Shown here piece by piece: positions 1 to 8,226 of a stretch of 64,000 nt of DNA (the stretch's first letter is position 1; each line of letters begins with the position of its first letter). The DNA is from Nostoc sp. S4 (GTDB taxonomy: Bacteria; Cyanobacteriota; Cyanobacteriia; Cyanobacteriales; Nostocaceae). The DNA is taken from NCBI GenBank assembly GCA_029379225.1, contig JAQYWR010000007.1, positions 113,381 through 177,380 on the forward strand, given 5' to 3'. Position numbers and translations under genes: made by a program. The notes beneath the pieces are model-generated. The model saw nothing but the letters and a program-made list of their open reading frames with translations, made no database searches and was not told where the DNA came from.

Positions 1-351
1 CCTTCTGTACCTACCGACCCTACAAATCAAATTGTCGCAGGTTGCCCTAGTAACGAAGAAGCAAATTTTGTGATTAGCGGACGCGGAGGTTTACCAGAAG
101 ACCCCCGCCAAGTGTTGCGTGGTCAAGTAGTTTTGCAGGATATGCGACTGGGTGCAGATTCCCCAAATAAATCAGGGCAAATCAGCAATATAAAAGTACC
201 AGAAATAAAAGGGCAACCACCATTACTAGAAGCTACTGGATGGATAATTAATCAACAAGGACAGGTAGAATTGGTGGCAAATACTACCCAAATACAACCT
301 GATGGTGGGAGAAGTAAAAGTGATTGTGGGAATTTATCATATCAACCGTGA
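1..351 (+). CDS. C-terminal end of a two-partner-secretion (filamentous haemagglutinin-type) exoprotein, 5' truncated by window
   Basis: The frame is open from base 1 and ends at 349–351, so only about 116 residues of a longer protein are present. The tail has the pattern GQIVAGC…NFVISGRGGLP…LEATGWIINQQGQVELVA, ending in a Cys-containing tip. The end of the complete exoprotein at 14033–16861 has the same pattern (GQIVAEC…FTITGRGGVP…VEAQGWVVDANGNVVLVA), so the two are paralogues. Such proteins are exported across the outer membrane by a TpsB/FhaC-type partner; none is visible in this window. The function of the passenger cannot be told from the tail alone. Confidence 0.8.
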   Translation, partial: PSVPTDPTNQIVAGCPSNEEANFVISGRGGLPEDPRQVLRGQVVLQDMRLGADSPNKSGQISNIKVPEIKGQPPLLEATGWIINQQGQVELVANTTQIQPDGGRSKSDCGNLSYQP

Positions 352-446
352 CTGATTCATCCATCAATATTTGTCGTTGCCGTTAAACACGCAACACGAC
401 GCCAAACCACGACGATAAACGAGAAAAATCCGGTAGTACAGATGAA

Positions 447-1015
447 TTAGAACCAAGTAGGAACATCATCACCATCATCCTCTCCATCACTAAATTCTTC
501 CGGATCGTGTTTCCCGTTATCCTCGAAACCTCTATAAGAAGCGTCTACGGTGCCAGCAGGTGCTAAGATCCACGAGTCGCCAGCATTTTCCACGGTAGTT
601 ATATAACCATCGTACTTTGTATCGGCAGCTAGACTTTGATTAGTGTAGGAGATGTTGGTGATGCGAACGCGATCGCCATAGCGAATTGGACTTGCATCGC
701 CATCCGCTTTAGTAATCTGCCAGCTCTGTTTATCCTGATCATAGCCATCTTGCCAATAGTAACAATCATGGCTATCGGCAAAAGCCCCCAAAACATTATT
801 GTTGCCTATTGCTGATTCTGTCGTTCTGATTTTGATGTGGCTGTTGGCTTGAACCTCGCCATTGCCGCCCACAAGTTCAAGTTTTGCTAATTTTTTTTCT
901 CTTGGCTCAACTTCGGCCAGTTGTAGCGTCCTTGTTCAACCGCAATCAAGTATTTTCCGCTCTCGTGTTTGAGAAAAAACTTATCATTAAACTTAACGAC
1001 AGCTTGATTAGACAT
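447..1015 (-). pseudogene. Unknown beta-rich protein interrupted by a frameshift in an A8 run
   Basis: ATG at 1015 has a good Shine-Dalgarno (AGGAGAA, about 1022–1028) and encodes MSNQAVVKFNDKFFLKHESG…, but the frame stops (TAG) at 887–889, just after a run of eight A on the coding strand (891–898). The next frame runs on to a stop at 447. One extra A, or a -1 slip on the run, joins them into about 190 residues: …EKKKLAKLELVGGNGEVQ…. The regular 'GKYL', 'IRTTE', 'YGDRVRI', 'WIL' spacing suggests a beta-trefoil-like carbohydrate-binding fold, which is inference; I do not recognise the family. The C-terminus is very acidic. It precedes the lectin gene downstream of nothing else and shares its strand. 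It could be a sequencing error, a real mutation or programmed slippage. Confidence 0.6.
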
Positions 1016-1077
1016 GAGAATGTTCTCCTAATTAATTACACATTTGTGTTACCAAAACTTATCCAGAAATAGCAAAA

Positions 1078-1521
1078 CTAAAGCATTGCTGTTCCTCTTG
1101 TTTTGATGTCAGCACTGCCTTCAGTTCTAACGCCCTTAAAACCAATAGGCCCCTCACCTTTGTAAGTCATAGTTCCATTGAGGGTTTGTCCGTCATCGTC
1201 AGACTTCACATCGATAGCGACGACGTTCTGGTCAGAGCGACCACCGAGTACCCATATACCCCCATCATGCCAAGGAGCGGAATCTCCTCCCCATTGGTTT
1301 TCAACTGTGTAACCATTACTACCAGAACGCTTCGCCCGAAAACCAATCGGCCCCTCACCCGAATAAGTCATGGTTCCATTGAGGGTTTGTCCTTCATCAT
1401 CAGACTTGACATCGATAGCGACGACGTTCTGCTCAGAGCGACCACCAATCTCCCAGCTGCCACCTTCGTTCCACGGCGCAGATGAGCCACCCCACTGATT
1501 TTCCACTTGATATAGTGCCAT
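1078..1521 (-). CDS. OAA-family high-mannose-binding lectin
   Basis: The 147-residue protein is two tandem repeats (about 1–68 and 69–133), each starting YxVENQWGG and ending GEGPIGF. This is the architecture of Oscillatoria agardhii agglutinin, a compact beta-barrel lectin with two sites for the branched core of high-mannose N-glycans. The glycan-contact residues I recall for OAA are all present at the same numbering: W10, G11, R95, E123, G124 and W77, G78, R28, E56, G57. No signal peptide is visible, as in OAA. The C-terminus runs about 14 residues beyond the second repeat (EGSADIKTRGTAML), which OAA lacks. The family is best known for binding viral envelope glycans; its role in the cell is unsettled. 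It lies between the unknown beta-rich gene and the nucleoside-hydrolase-like gene, all leftward. Confidence 0.95.
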   Translation of the reverse strand: MALYQVENQWGGSSAPWNEGGSWEIGGRSEQNVVAIDVKSDDEGQTLNGTMTYSGEGPIGFRAKRSGSNGYTVENQWGGDSAPWHDGGIWVLGGRSDQNVVAIDVKSDDDGQTLNGTMTYKGEGPIGFKGVRTEGSADIKTRGTAML

Positions 1522-1554
1522 ATCTTTACTTCACTGAAGTTTAGACTATATACT

Positions 1555-3165
1555 CTATTTATTGACATGATGCGGCCGCCCTGCCGTGCAAGCAAGACCG
1601 ATTACGTAGTTTTGAATCGTTGTTTTAAAGTCAGGATCGCCTTCTGCCGGTTTCACAGACAGCGCCAGCTTGACCGGATGGTTGTAGCGTCCCCGCCGAA
1701 ATAGGTTACCGATATCTCGACGAAACAGTTCCGCAGCCGATATTTGTCCCGTCACAGTTGTCGGATCTCCATTTGTCAAAGTTGTAATTTCAAGGTCAGA
1801 AAAATCCTTAAAATTAACGTAATCTTTCCAAATACTGGTCGCTGCCAGAGTATCCCAGAAGAATAATGTATCGTACACATAAACTCCTGGAGTGGGTTGA
1901 TTAGAAAGCTGAAGATTTTTCATGAACTGAGCCGAAGGTGTGGCACATCGGGGATTGCTTTGCAGGCGGTCAGCAAACCCAGTCAGCCTGGCCTCATCAG
2001 TTGCATTTAATGGAACAATGTATGCCGGGATGCCGGAGTTTAAGATTTTATTGATAGCAACGGCGTCAATCCAGAAGTTGGCTTCTGCATTATTGAGCGA
2101 GTTAAAGGCTTTCTTGTGCTGTCCGGTTTGAATGTCTTCAAAATTTGTACCGGGAAACGGCAGATGATGCTCGCCAAAGATATGCGAGCCATCCTGAAAA
2201 TAGATGTTCCCCAACGTCCAGGTTGGGTAAGGTTCGTTCAGACGATAATTTCCTTTTGCATCGAAATTATCAGCTTTGTTGGTATCCCACACACCACCGA
2301 TAAACCGGGTTGAAATGACATTCTTCAACTGAGAAAGTTGCAGATATTCCGGGCAACCGTACTTATTAGGTTTGTTCTCAATTTTTTCGTAAGCTCTTGC
2401 CAGGTTCGTTGCTGGGCCAACGCTGAGAACTGTGAGTTGCTCGTGTTTTACGTAAGCTGCACACATCGATTCGGCAAGGAAATCAGAAGCCTTTTTCTTA
2501 CGGTCGATCAGGCTTAACTCTGGCAGATTATACTTGTTTAAAATATTTTGAGCTGTGGGAAGGACGTATTTGAACGTTTCATCCCGAAATGGCCGATTAA
2601 ACTCGTTCCAACATACAACATCATTTTGAGAAAACTTAAACTCTTGGTGAAATAAACAAGGCTCAAACGCCTTTTTTCCACCGTATGGAAGCTGAAAGCG
2701 AAAACTTGTAAACTTCGCGTTTGGCAGCGGTTTTCCATAGTCATCAGCTTGACTTGGAACAGAAATTACGGCAACGCTCTCGTCACAGCCAGAATAAATT
2801 TTTGCATTATTATAGTGAGCGATTGACAAAATCTTTTGTGTTAAACCATTAACGTCTCCCTCTTCAGGACTAAAATACCCTAACAAATCTCGCTTCAAAT
2901 TTGGATAGGCGTTAGAATTGTTGCAGTAAGCTTCTCCAGTGGGTGATGTTGTTACTCCAACTAACTTAACAGGCGGCGAAGATTGACTGGAGGCAAGGGC
3001 AAGAACCAAGGTTGCATAGGAAGACTCAAAAGCACCATCGGTGTCGAGAATGACCTGAATTGGTTTAGGTTCATTGGCAAGTGAGGCTGTTGGCAAGCAA
3101 AACGTGACGTAAGCTGCTGCAACAAACATATTAGAAACAATGTTTTTAATATTAAAATGACTCAT
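1555..3165 (-). CDS. Secreted nucleoside-hydrolase-like protein with altered active site
   Basis: The ATG at 3165 is preferred over an upstream start because GGGAG precedes it and it begins directly with a signal peptide (residues about 1–30, ending ASLA). The 536-residue protein has inosine/uridine nucleoside hydrolase landmarks: ILDTDG at 39–44, a VLSVGPATNLA segment and a later NFWIDAVAINKIL…GIPAYIVPLNAT segment. However, the family's DTDxGxDD calcium/catalytic motif reads DTDGAFESS, so the paired aspartates are missing, and the C-terminal His-Asp position appears as FWDTLAA. It is also much longer than the usual 310–350 residues. It may be a catalytically altered or non-enzymatic binding protein in the periplasm or outside the cell. 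Confidence 0.75.
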   Translation of the reverse strand: MSHFNIKNIVSNMFVAAAYVTFCLPTASLANEPKPIQVILDTDGAFESSYATLVLALASSQSSPPVKLVGVTTSPTGEAYCNNSNAYPNLKRDLLGYFSPEEGDVNGLTQKILSIAHYNNAKIYSGCDESVAVISVPSQADDYGKPLPNAKFTSFRFQLPYGGKKAFEPCLFHQEFKFSQNDVVCWNEFNRPFRDETFKYVLPTAQNILNKYNLPELSLIDRKKKASDFLAESMCAAYVKHEQLTVLSVGPATNLARAYEKIENKPNKYGCPEYLQLSQLKNVISTRFIGGVWDTNKADNFDAKGNYRLNEPYPTWTLGNIYFQDGSHIFGEHHLPFPGTNFEDIQTGQHKKAFNSLNNAEANFWIDAVAINKILNSGIPAYIVPLNATDEARLTGFADRLQSNPRCATPSAQFMKNLQLSNQPTPGVYVYDTLFFWDTLAATSIWKDYVNFKDFSDLEITTLTNGDPTTVTGQISAAELFRRDIGNLFRRGRYNHPVKLALSVKPAEGDPDFKTTIQNYVIGLACTAGRPHHVNK

Positions 3166-3492
3166 GATTGCTCCCTTTATTAACATTTGTAGAATTAGCC
3201 TTTCACAAAAAAACAATAAATCTAAGAATTTCTGACTTCAGATCGCAAAAATATCTGAGTGAAAAATCTTGACTACTTTTACATAGTTAATATTTTTAAC
3301 CTAATATACGGAAGTAGTAAGCTCTAGGAATTGCTGCTTTAAAATATTCGGCTACTTGAAGTAAAAATACTGAAGATAGAGGCTGGAGACACTACTTCAA
3401 ATGACTTGGTAATCAAGACCACTGACTATGATATATGATTGTACTTGATACTCATATTTGGCTTTGGTGCGTTCAGAACGATTCACGACTGA
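3166..3492. other. Intergenic region, no gene seen
   Basis: AT-rich spacer between the nucleoside-hydrolase-like gene and the PEP-CTERM gene, both leftward. It should hold the promoter of the former. I see no RNA gene, long repeat or convincing terminator. Confidence 0.5.
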
Positions 3493-4149
3493 CTAGATAA
3501 CAGCAACATTGGTTGGGGGACAGTTTGATGCAGTCCTGTTATTCAACTTCCGTTTAAAAGCAAAACCAAAACCAAAAGCAGCAACTGCCAGCGAACTGAT
3601 TACTGAAGAAGATTCAGGGACGGGTGTTGCCTTAATGCTAGTTGTGTCACCTAAGAAAGTAATATTTTCAGTAATTCTATCGTACAAAAATAGGTTGTAA
3701 TTAGTGCTACCATCTGCAACAAGGTTACCGCTGGAATCAACGCTATTGGAGATGAAGTAGTACGGATTCTGACTAGGTGTCTCGGTGCTAATATCTAATA
3801 CTGGAAGGTTATCAGTTAGAGAATTATCGTAATCTAAACGTAAATACTTGTCAGTTGAAATACCGTTTATAACCGAACTACCACTTTGAAGAAGTGTATT
3901 GGTATCGAAAATGGATAGCGACCGAGATTCCAAAAATCGAGTTGAAAATGGACTATACCCTGGACTAATTTCTGAAAAAGAAGCCGGAGCATTAGTTTTA
4001 GTTGTAAACGAACCTTCGGCTGAATATCCATTAGTAAAATTCGCGCTGAATGCGAAATCAGCAGCCTGAGCGGATGAGACTGCAAACACAAAGGGAATGG
4101 ATGAACAAGTCACCATCGCAAGCAATACAGGGAATATTTGAAGTTTCAT
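3493..4149 (-). CDS. PEP-CTERM sorting-domain protein
   Basis: From ATG 4149 (weak AAGG upstream) the 218-residue product has a signal peptide (about 1–29, SSAQA), a beta-rich middle without a known domain, and at 176–201 the sorting signal TPVPESSSVISS…FGFAFKRK: a VPE motif, a hydrophobic helix and a basic stop. Such proteins are processed by exosortase and delivered to the envelope or extracellular matrix. A tail of about 17 residues follows the basic cluster, longer than usual. An in-frame start 16 codons upstream (4197) would put extra residues ahead of the signal peptide and is less likely. Substrate and partner are unknown. Confidence 0.85.
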   Translation of the reverse strand: MKLQIFPVLLAMVTCSSIPFVFAVSSAQAADFAFSANFTNGYSAEGSFTTKTNAPASFSEISPGYSPFSTRFLESRSLSIFDTNTLLQSGSSVINGISTDKYLRLDYDNSLTDNLPVLDISTETPSQNPYYFISNSVDSSGNLVADGSTNYNLFLYDRITENITFLGDTTSIKATPVPESSSVISSLAVAAFGFGFAFKRKLNNRTASNCPPTNVAVI

Positions 4150-4918
4150 GAATAAACCTTGAATTATTGAATGAATAAACGCGATTTCGCGAAACATCTC
4201 CCAAATGCCTACTTTTTCGTTAAATCCAGGAGTCAGAATTTAGGGCTTCCGATCTCTGAATTTATCGTAGTATCGGTTATGAACCTTAACAAACTTTATT
4301 AAAAATCCTTAGATAAGTAGTGAAGCAAACTTTCTCTGTTCGTTTGAAAAGTTAAAGTGAAAGACCTGTAGGCTCAACACAAATATGTTCTTTTATTCTT
4401 TATCTTTATTATTGGCTTGGTAAAAAACACTAAAAAAACTTACCATAATCACATAAATATTATATATAAATTCGTGATAAAGAAGTCAAGTAATATAATT
4501 AATAAATATTTGCGAAACCTTGATTAATTTTATAATAACATAATACTTGTATGTTAAAAACATAATTTTTTGAAATTAAAAAGTTTCAGTAATACACTGA
4601 GGTTTAGACTAGAACACCGATTCACTAATAATTAATATAATTAATTGACTGGTAAGAAATTATCTGTCTTATAAAATATCAAATGATTATATTATTAACA
4701 ATAATAATTGACTAAAAATAAATTATATGCATCCAAAAAGTATAATAATTAGAGATTGAGAGAAAAAACAAGTATAAGCTTTGCATGGAGTCTATTTTGG
4801 GGATGCTAATAACATCATTTTTGGTACAGGTACAGTTCAGTGGCGTTGTCAGCGCTCCACTCAGCAAGCTTAAGGCAATGTCTACTAAGCAATTATAAAT
4901 TGCAAATTATAAGCATTT
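4150..4918. other. Long AT-rich divergent intergenic region
   Basis: About 770 bases between the leftward PEP-CTERM gene and the rightward CHAT gene. The segment 4380–4760 is strongly AT-rich with no open frame of note. It must contain two divergent promoters, but I cannot assign boxes with confidence. No RNA gene is seen. Confidence 0.4.
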
Positions 4919-7450
4919 ATGCGTATTCATCGTTACCTAATTTTAGGCATACTAATCTTTTTTTTAATTACAACTGTTTTACCAGCTACCGCAGAGGATT
5001 CTGTTTCTCGAACTCAATCTCAAGTCATATTACTGGAACAAGGAAAACAACTTTATGATGCCGGAAAATTAGTAGAAGCTGCACAAATTTGGTCACAAGC
5101 AGCCCAGATATTTCAGCAAAGTAAACAGCAGCACTATCAAGTATTAAGTTACAATTACCTGGCTATTGTTTATCAAGACTTGGGCAAGTGGTCAGCAGCG
5201 CGATCGCTAATCACTCAAGCAGAGAATATCCTAAAAGCAGTGGATGATTCCTTCCTTTACGCCCAAGTCCTCAACACCCAAGGAAGTTTACAATTTAACA
5301 CTGGACAACCGGAATTAGCCTTAGAAACTTGGCAGCAAGCAGAGAAAATCTATCGTTCCCTCAAGGATGTAACAGGGATTGTACTATCGCAGATTAACCA
5401 AGCCCAAGCATTGCAAACGTTGGGAGAGTATCGTCGCGCTCAAAGGCAACTAGAACAAATCAATCAAGACCTTGCTACTTTACCTGATAATCTCATAAAA
5501 GCCAGGGGATTACAAAGTTTGGGGGTAACTCTGCAAGTCGTGGGAGATTTAGAGCGATCGCAACGAGTATTATTGCAAAGTTTAGCGATCGCAAAGCTTG
5601 TAAATTCTAACGCAGATATCACTGAAACCTTATTGAGACTGGGGAATACTGCCAGAGCTAGGGAAGATTTTCCAGCCGCCTTAGAATTTTATCAACAAGT
5701 AAGTAGTAGTGGTAGCGATCGTACTCAACTAGAAGCACTCCTCAACCAACTCAGCCTTTTAATAAAAACCGAGCAAAATCAAGCTGCACTAGCACTATTA
5801 CCGCAAATCCAAGGGCATCTTGCTAACCTGACTCCTAGTCGTTGGGGTATTTATGCCCAAGTTAATCTAGCAGCAAGTTGGATAAAACTATCATCATCAA
5901 AAACAAAAGACATTGCTCAACTTTTGGCAAAAGCAATCAAACAAGCCAAAGAATTAGCAGATTCAAGAGCCCAAAGTTATGCTTTAGGAGAGTTAGGACA
6001 TCTTTACGAACAAACTCAACAATTTTCAGAAGCTTTAACTCTCACCCAAACAGCATTATCTTTGGCACAGGGAGTGCAAGCAGATGACATTGCCGTCAAT
6101 TGGTTATGGCAGCAAGGACGAATTGAGAAAGCCAAAGGCAATATTGAATCAGCAATTACTGCTTATGAACAAGCTGTTAATTCCTTAACATCTGTGCGTC
6201 AAGATTTAATCCAAACGAGTCCTGACGTGCAGTTTTCCTTCCGCGACGAAGTTGAACCAGTATATCGGCAGTTAGTACAATTACTTTTACAAGATATAGA
6301 CAGCTTACCGCAGAGCGATAAGCAACAACACTTAGAGAAATCTCGCCAGACAATTGAAGCATTGCAATTAGCAGAGTTAGAAAACTTCTTCCGTGAAGCC
6401 TGTTTAACTTATAAACCGCAACCAATAGATAAAATCGATCCCAAAGCCGCAGTGATTTACCCAATTTTGCTAGAACGTCGCTTGGAAGTAGTTGTTTCTC
6501 TTCCTGGACAACCTTTGCAACATTACGGAACAAATCTTTCCTCACAAGAGGAATCAGAGGTTTTTGAGCGACTGCGCCAGTCTCTAAACCCTGCTTTCTT
6601 GCCTGACGAGGTACTACCTCCTGCCCAAAAATTATATGATTGGTTATTGCGTCCTGCCGAAAAAAAGATAGAACAGCAAGAAATTAAAACTTTAGTATTT
6701 GTCTTGGATGGTTTTTTACGCAATGTACCGATGGCAGTTCTGCACGATCGCCAGCAGTTTATCATCCAAAAGTACAGCATAGCATTGACTCCTGGTTTAC
6801 AACTATTAGAGTCTAGGCATCTTCCTAACCAACAATTTCAAGCCTTAACTGCGGGTTTAGCAGCAGCACGTCAAGGCTTTGGTGAGTTACCTGGTGTCAA
6901 ACAAGAAATTAAACAAATTACAAACTATGTCCATGCCAAAATACTATTAGATGAAAAATTTACTCGATTGAACGTTGAAAAGCAAATAGAAAAAGTTCCC
7001 TTTTCTGTAGTTCATCTTGCTACCCACGGAGAATTTAGCTCTAAAGCTGAAGAAACATTTCTTTTAACTTGGGAAGACCGAATTAATGTTAAAGATTTAG
7101 ATAGATGGTTAAAAGGTGCATCTTCAAAACTGAGCAACAATGCTCCACGCTTACCAATTGAATTATTAGTACTTAGCGCTTGTCAAACTGCTAAAGGCGA
7201 TAACCGCGCCGCTTTAGGATTGGCAGGAATTGCTGTCCGTTCTGGTGCTAGGAGTACTTTAGCAACCCTCTGGTCAGTACAAGACAAATCAACTGCTGAC
7301 TTGACAGCAGAATTTTACCGTCTGCTTACCCAAAAGCTTGTCAGCAAAGCTGAAGCGCTGCGTCAAGCGCAACTATTTCTCTTAAATTCTCCTCAGTACA
7401 AACATCCTTACTATTGGTCTGGGTTTGTACTTGTAGGAAATTGGGGTTAA
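4919..7450 (+). CDS. TPR–CHAT domain protease-like protein, exported
   Basis: 843 residues. A signal peptide or N-terminal anchor (1–26, ILGILIFFLITTVLPATA) is followed by tandem tetratricopeptide-type helical repeats to about residue 430 (alternating A–Y/L–G patterns such as SYNYLAIVYQDLGKW and ALGELGHLYEQTQQF). The C-terminal CHAT domain (about 520–843) is a caspase/separase-clan peptidase. The catalytic dyad is visible: His703 in VVHLATHGEF and Cys755 in LVLSACQTAKGD. The end (NSPQYKHPYYWSGFVLVG) is the typical CHAT C-terminus. It is followed by a DUF928 gene and faces an AAA–CHASE2 gene, a recurring cyanobacterial neighbourhood with haemagglutinin-type exoproteins, so processing or surveillance of envelope proteins is plausible but inferred. 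Confidence 0.92.
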   Translation: MRIHRYLILGILIFFLITTVLPATAEDSVSRTQSQVILLEQGKQLYDAGKLVEAAQIWSQAAQIFQQSKQQHYQVLSYNYLAIVYQDLGKWSAARSLITQAENILKAVDDSFLYAQVLNTQGSLQFNTGQPELALETWQQAEKIYRSLKDVTGIVLSQINQAQALQTLGEYRRAQRQLEQINQDLATLPDNLIKARGLQSLGVTLQVVGDLERSQRVLLQSLAIAKLVNSNADITETLLRLGNTARAREDFPAALEFYQQVSSSGSDRTQLEALLNQLSLLIKTEQNQAALALLPQIQGHLANLTPSRWGIYAQVNLAASWIKLSSSKTKDIAQLLAKAIKQAKELADSRAQSYALGELGHLYEQTQQFSEALTLTQTALSLAQGVQADDIAVNWLWQQGRIEKAKGNIESAITAYEQAVNSLTSVRQDLIQTSPDVQFSFRDEVEPVYRQLVQLLLQDIDSLPQSDKQQHLEKSRQTIEALQLAELENFFREACLTYKPQPIDKIDPKAAVIYPILLERRLEVVVSLPGQPLQHYGTNLSSQEESEVFERLRQSLNPAFLPDEVLPPAQKLYDWLLRPAEKKIEQQEIKTLVFVLDGFLRNVPMAVLHDRQQFIIQKYSIALTPGLQLLESRHLPNQQFQALTAGLAAARQGFGELPGVKQEIKQITNYVHAKILLDEKFTRLNVEKQIEKVPFSVVHLATHGEFSSKAEETFLLTWEDRINVKDLDRWLKGASSKLSNNAPRLPIELLVLSACQTAKGDNRAALGLAGIAVRSGARSTLATLWSVQDKSTADLTAEFYRLLTQKLVSKAEALRQAQLFLLNSPQYKHPYYWSGFVLVGNWG

Positions 7451-7481
7451 CTCACAAATCAATTAAAAATTAAAAATCAAA

Positions 7482-7509
7482 GTAGAGATGCGATTAATCG
7501 CGTCTCTAC
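7482..7509. repeat. Palindromic repeat hairpin
   Basis: A 28-base inverted repeat: GTAGAGA at 7482–7488 pairs with TCTCTAC at 7503–7509 around the core GCGATTAATCGC (7490–7501), with one wobble position. It resembles the dispersed 'GTAGAGACGCGATTAATCGCG' palindromes found between genes in heterocystous cyanobacteria. It lies between the CHAT and DUF928 genes and may form a hairpin in their transcript. Confidence 0.7.
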
Positions 7510-7533
7510 AACTGACAACTGGCATTTTAGAAA

Positions 7534-8226
7534 ATGATAGTAAATAACTTTTCATATCAATTTAAATTCTTCATTCTTGGCTTATTTCTACAGCTGTTAA
7601 TGTTTGCCTTACCTAATTTGGCGCAATCAGAATCAGTCACATCAAAAGTCAATCTATTAAAGCAATTTGTTTTTGAAGAGAATTTTGAACCACCTGGAGA
7701 GCCAGAACCAAAAAGTGATACTGTTGGTGCAGGTTCTCGTGATGGACTCAGGTGTTCTGAGAATGAACAGCCCATTAAACCTTTAATGCCAAAACGTAAC
7801 TTTGGGTTAACCTTCCAAGAGCATCCTCCCGTATTTATTTCCTTACCCAAAACTTCAGCACAGAAAGTTGTGCTGACCTTTAGAGATGAAACGGGTAATT
7901 ATTATGAAAGAACTTTTTTACCTATTACTACTAGTGGAGGAATTGTTAGCTTCACTCAACCCAAGGAAAAAACACCGCTAACTGTAGGTAAAAACTACGA
8001 ATGGTCTTTGGTAGTTGTTTGTGGAAAAACTGTGCAACCAGATGACCCGACATTTAATGGTTGGGTACAACGAGTTGCAAAAACAACCGAACTAGATAAG
8101 GAGTTGAGCCAGTTAACTACCGTTGGTCAAGCGAATTGGTACGCACAGAGAGGATACTGGTATGAAATGCTCATGACTATAGAAAAAGCTAATAAAGCTG
8201 AACCCAAGAATACCCAATTAAAATAA
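7534..8226 (+). CDS. DUF928 domain protein, exported
   Basis: 230 residues with a hydrophobic signal segment (about 9–31, ending NLAQS). The body carries the DUF928 hallmarks: [12 protein letters not shown] early, the ERTFLPIT strand, a WSLVVVC segment and a C-terminal [14 protein letters not shown]928 proteins have no assigned biochemical role; they recur next to CHAT and CHASE2 genes in cyanobacteria. It follows the CHAT gene by 83 bases including a palindrome, probably in the same transcript. Its last nine bases overlap the tail of the convergent AAA–CHASE2 gene. Confidence 0.88.
   Translation: MIVNNFSYQFKFFILGLFLQLLMFALPNLAQSESVTSKVNLLKQFVFEENFEPPGEPEPKSDTVGAGSRDGLRCSENEQPIKPLMPKRNFGLTFQEHPPVFISLPKTSAQKVVLTFRDETGNYYERTFLPITTSGGIVSFTQPKEKTPLTVGKNYEWSLVVVCGKTVQPDDPTFNGWVQRVAKTTELDKELSQLTTVGQANWYAQRGYWYEMLMTIEKANKAEPKNTQLK

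Noticed and set aside
1186..1485. 99-residue rightward gene
   Set aside because: Entirely antisense to the OAA lectin gene; its openness follows from the lectin's internal duplication.
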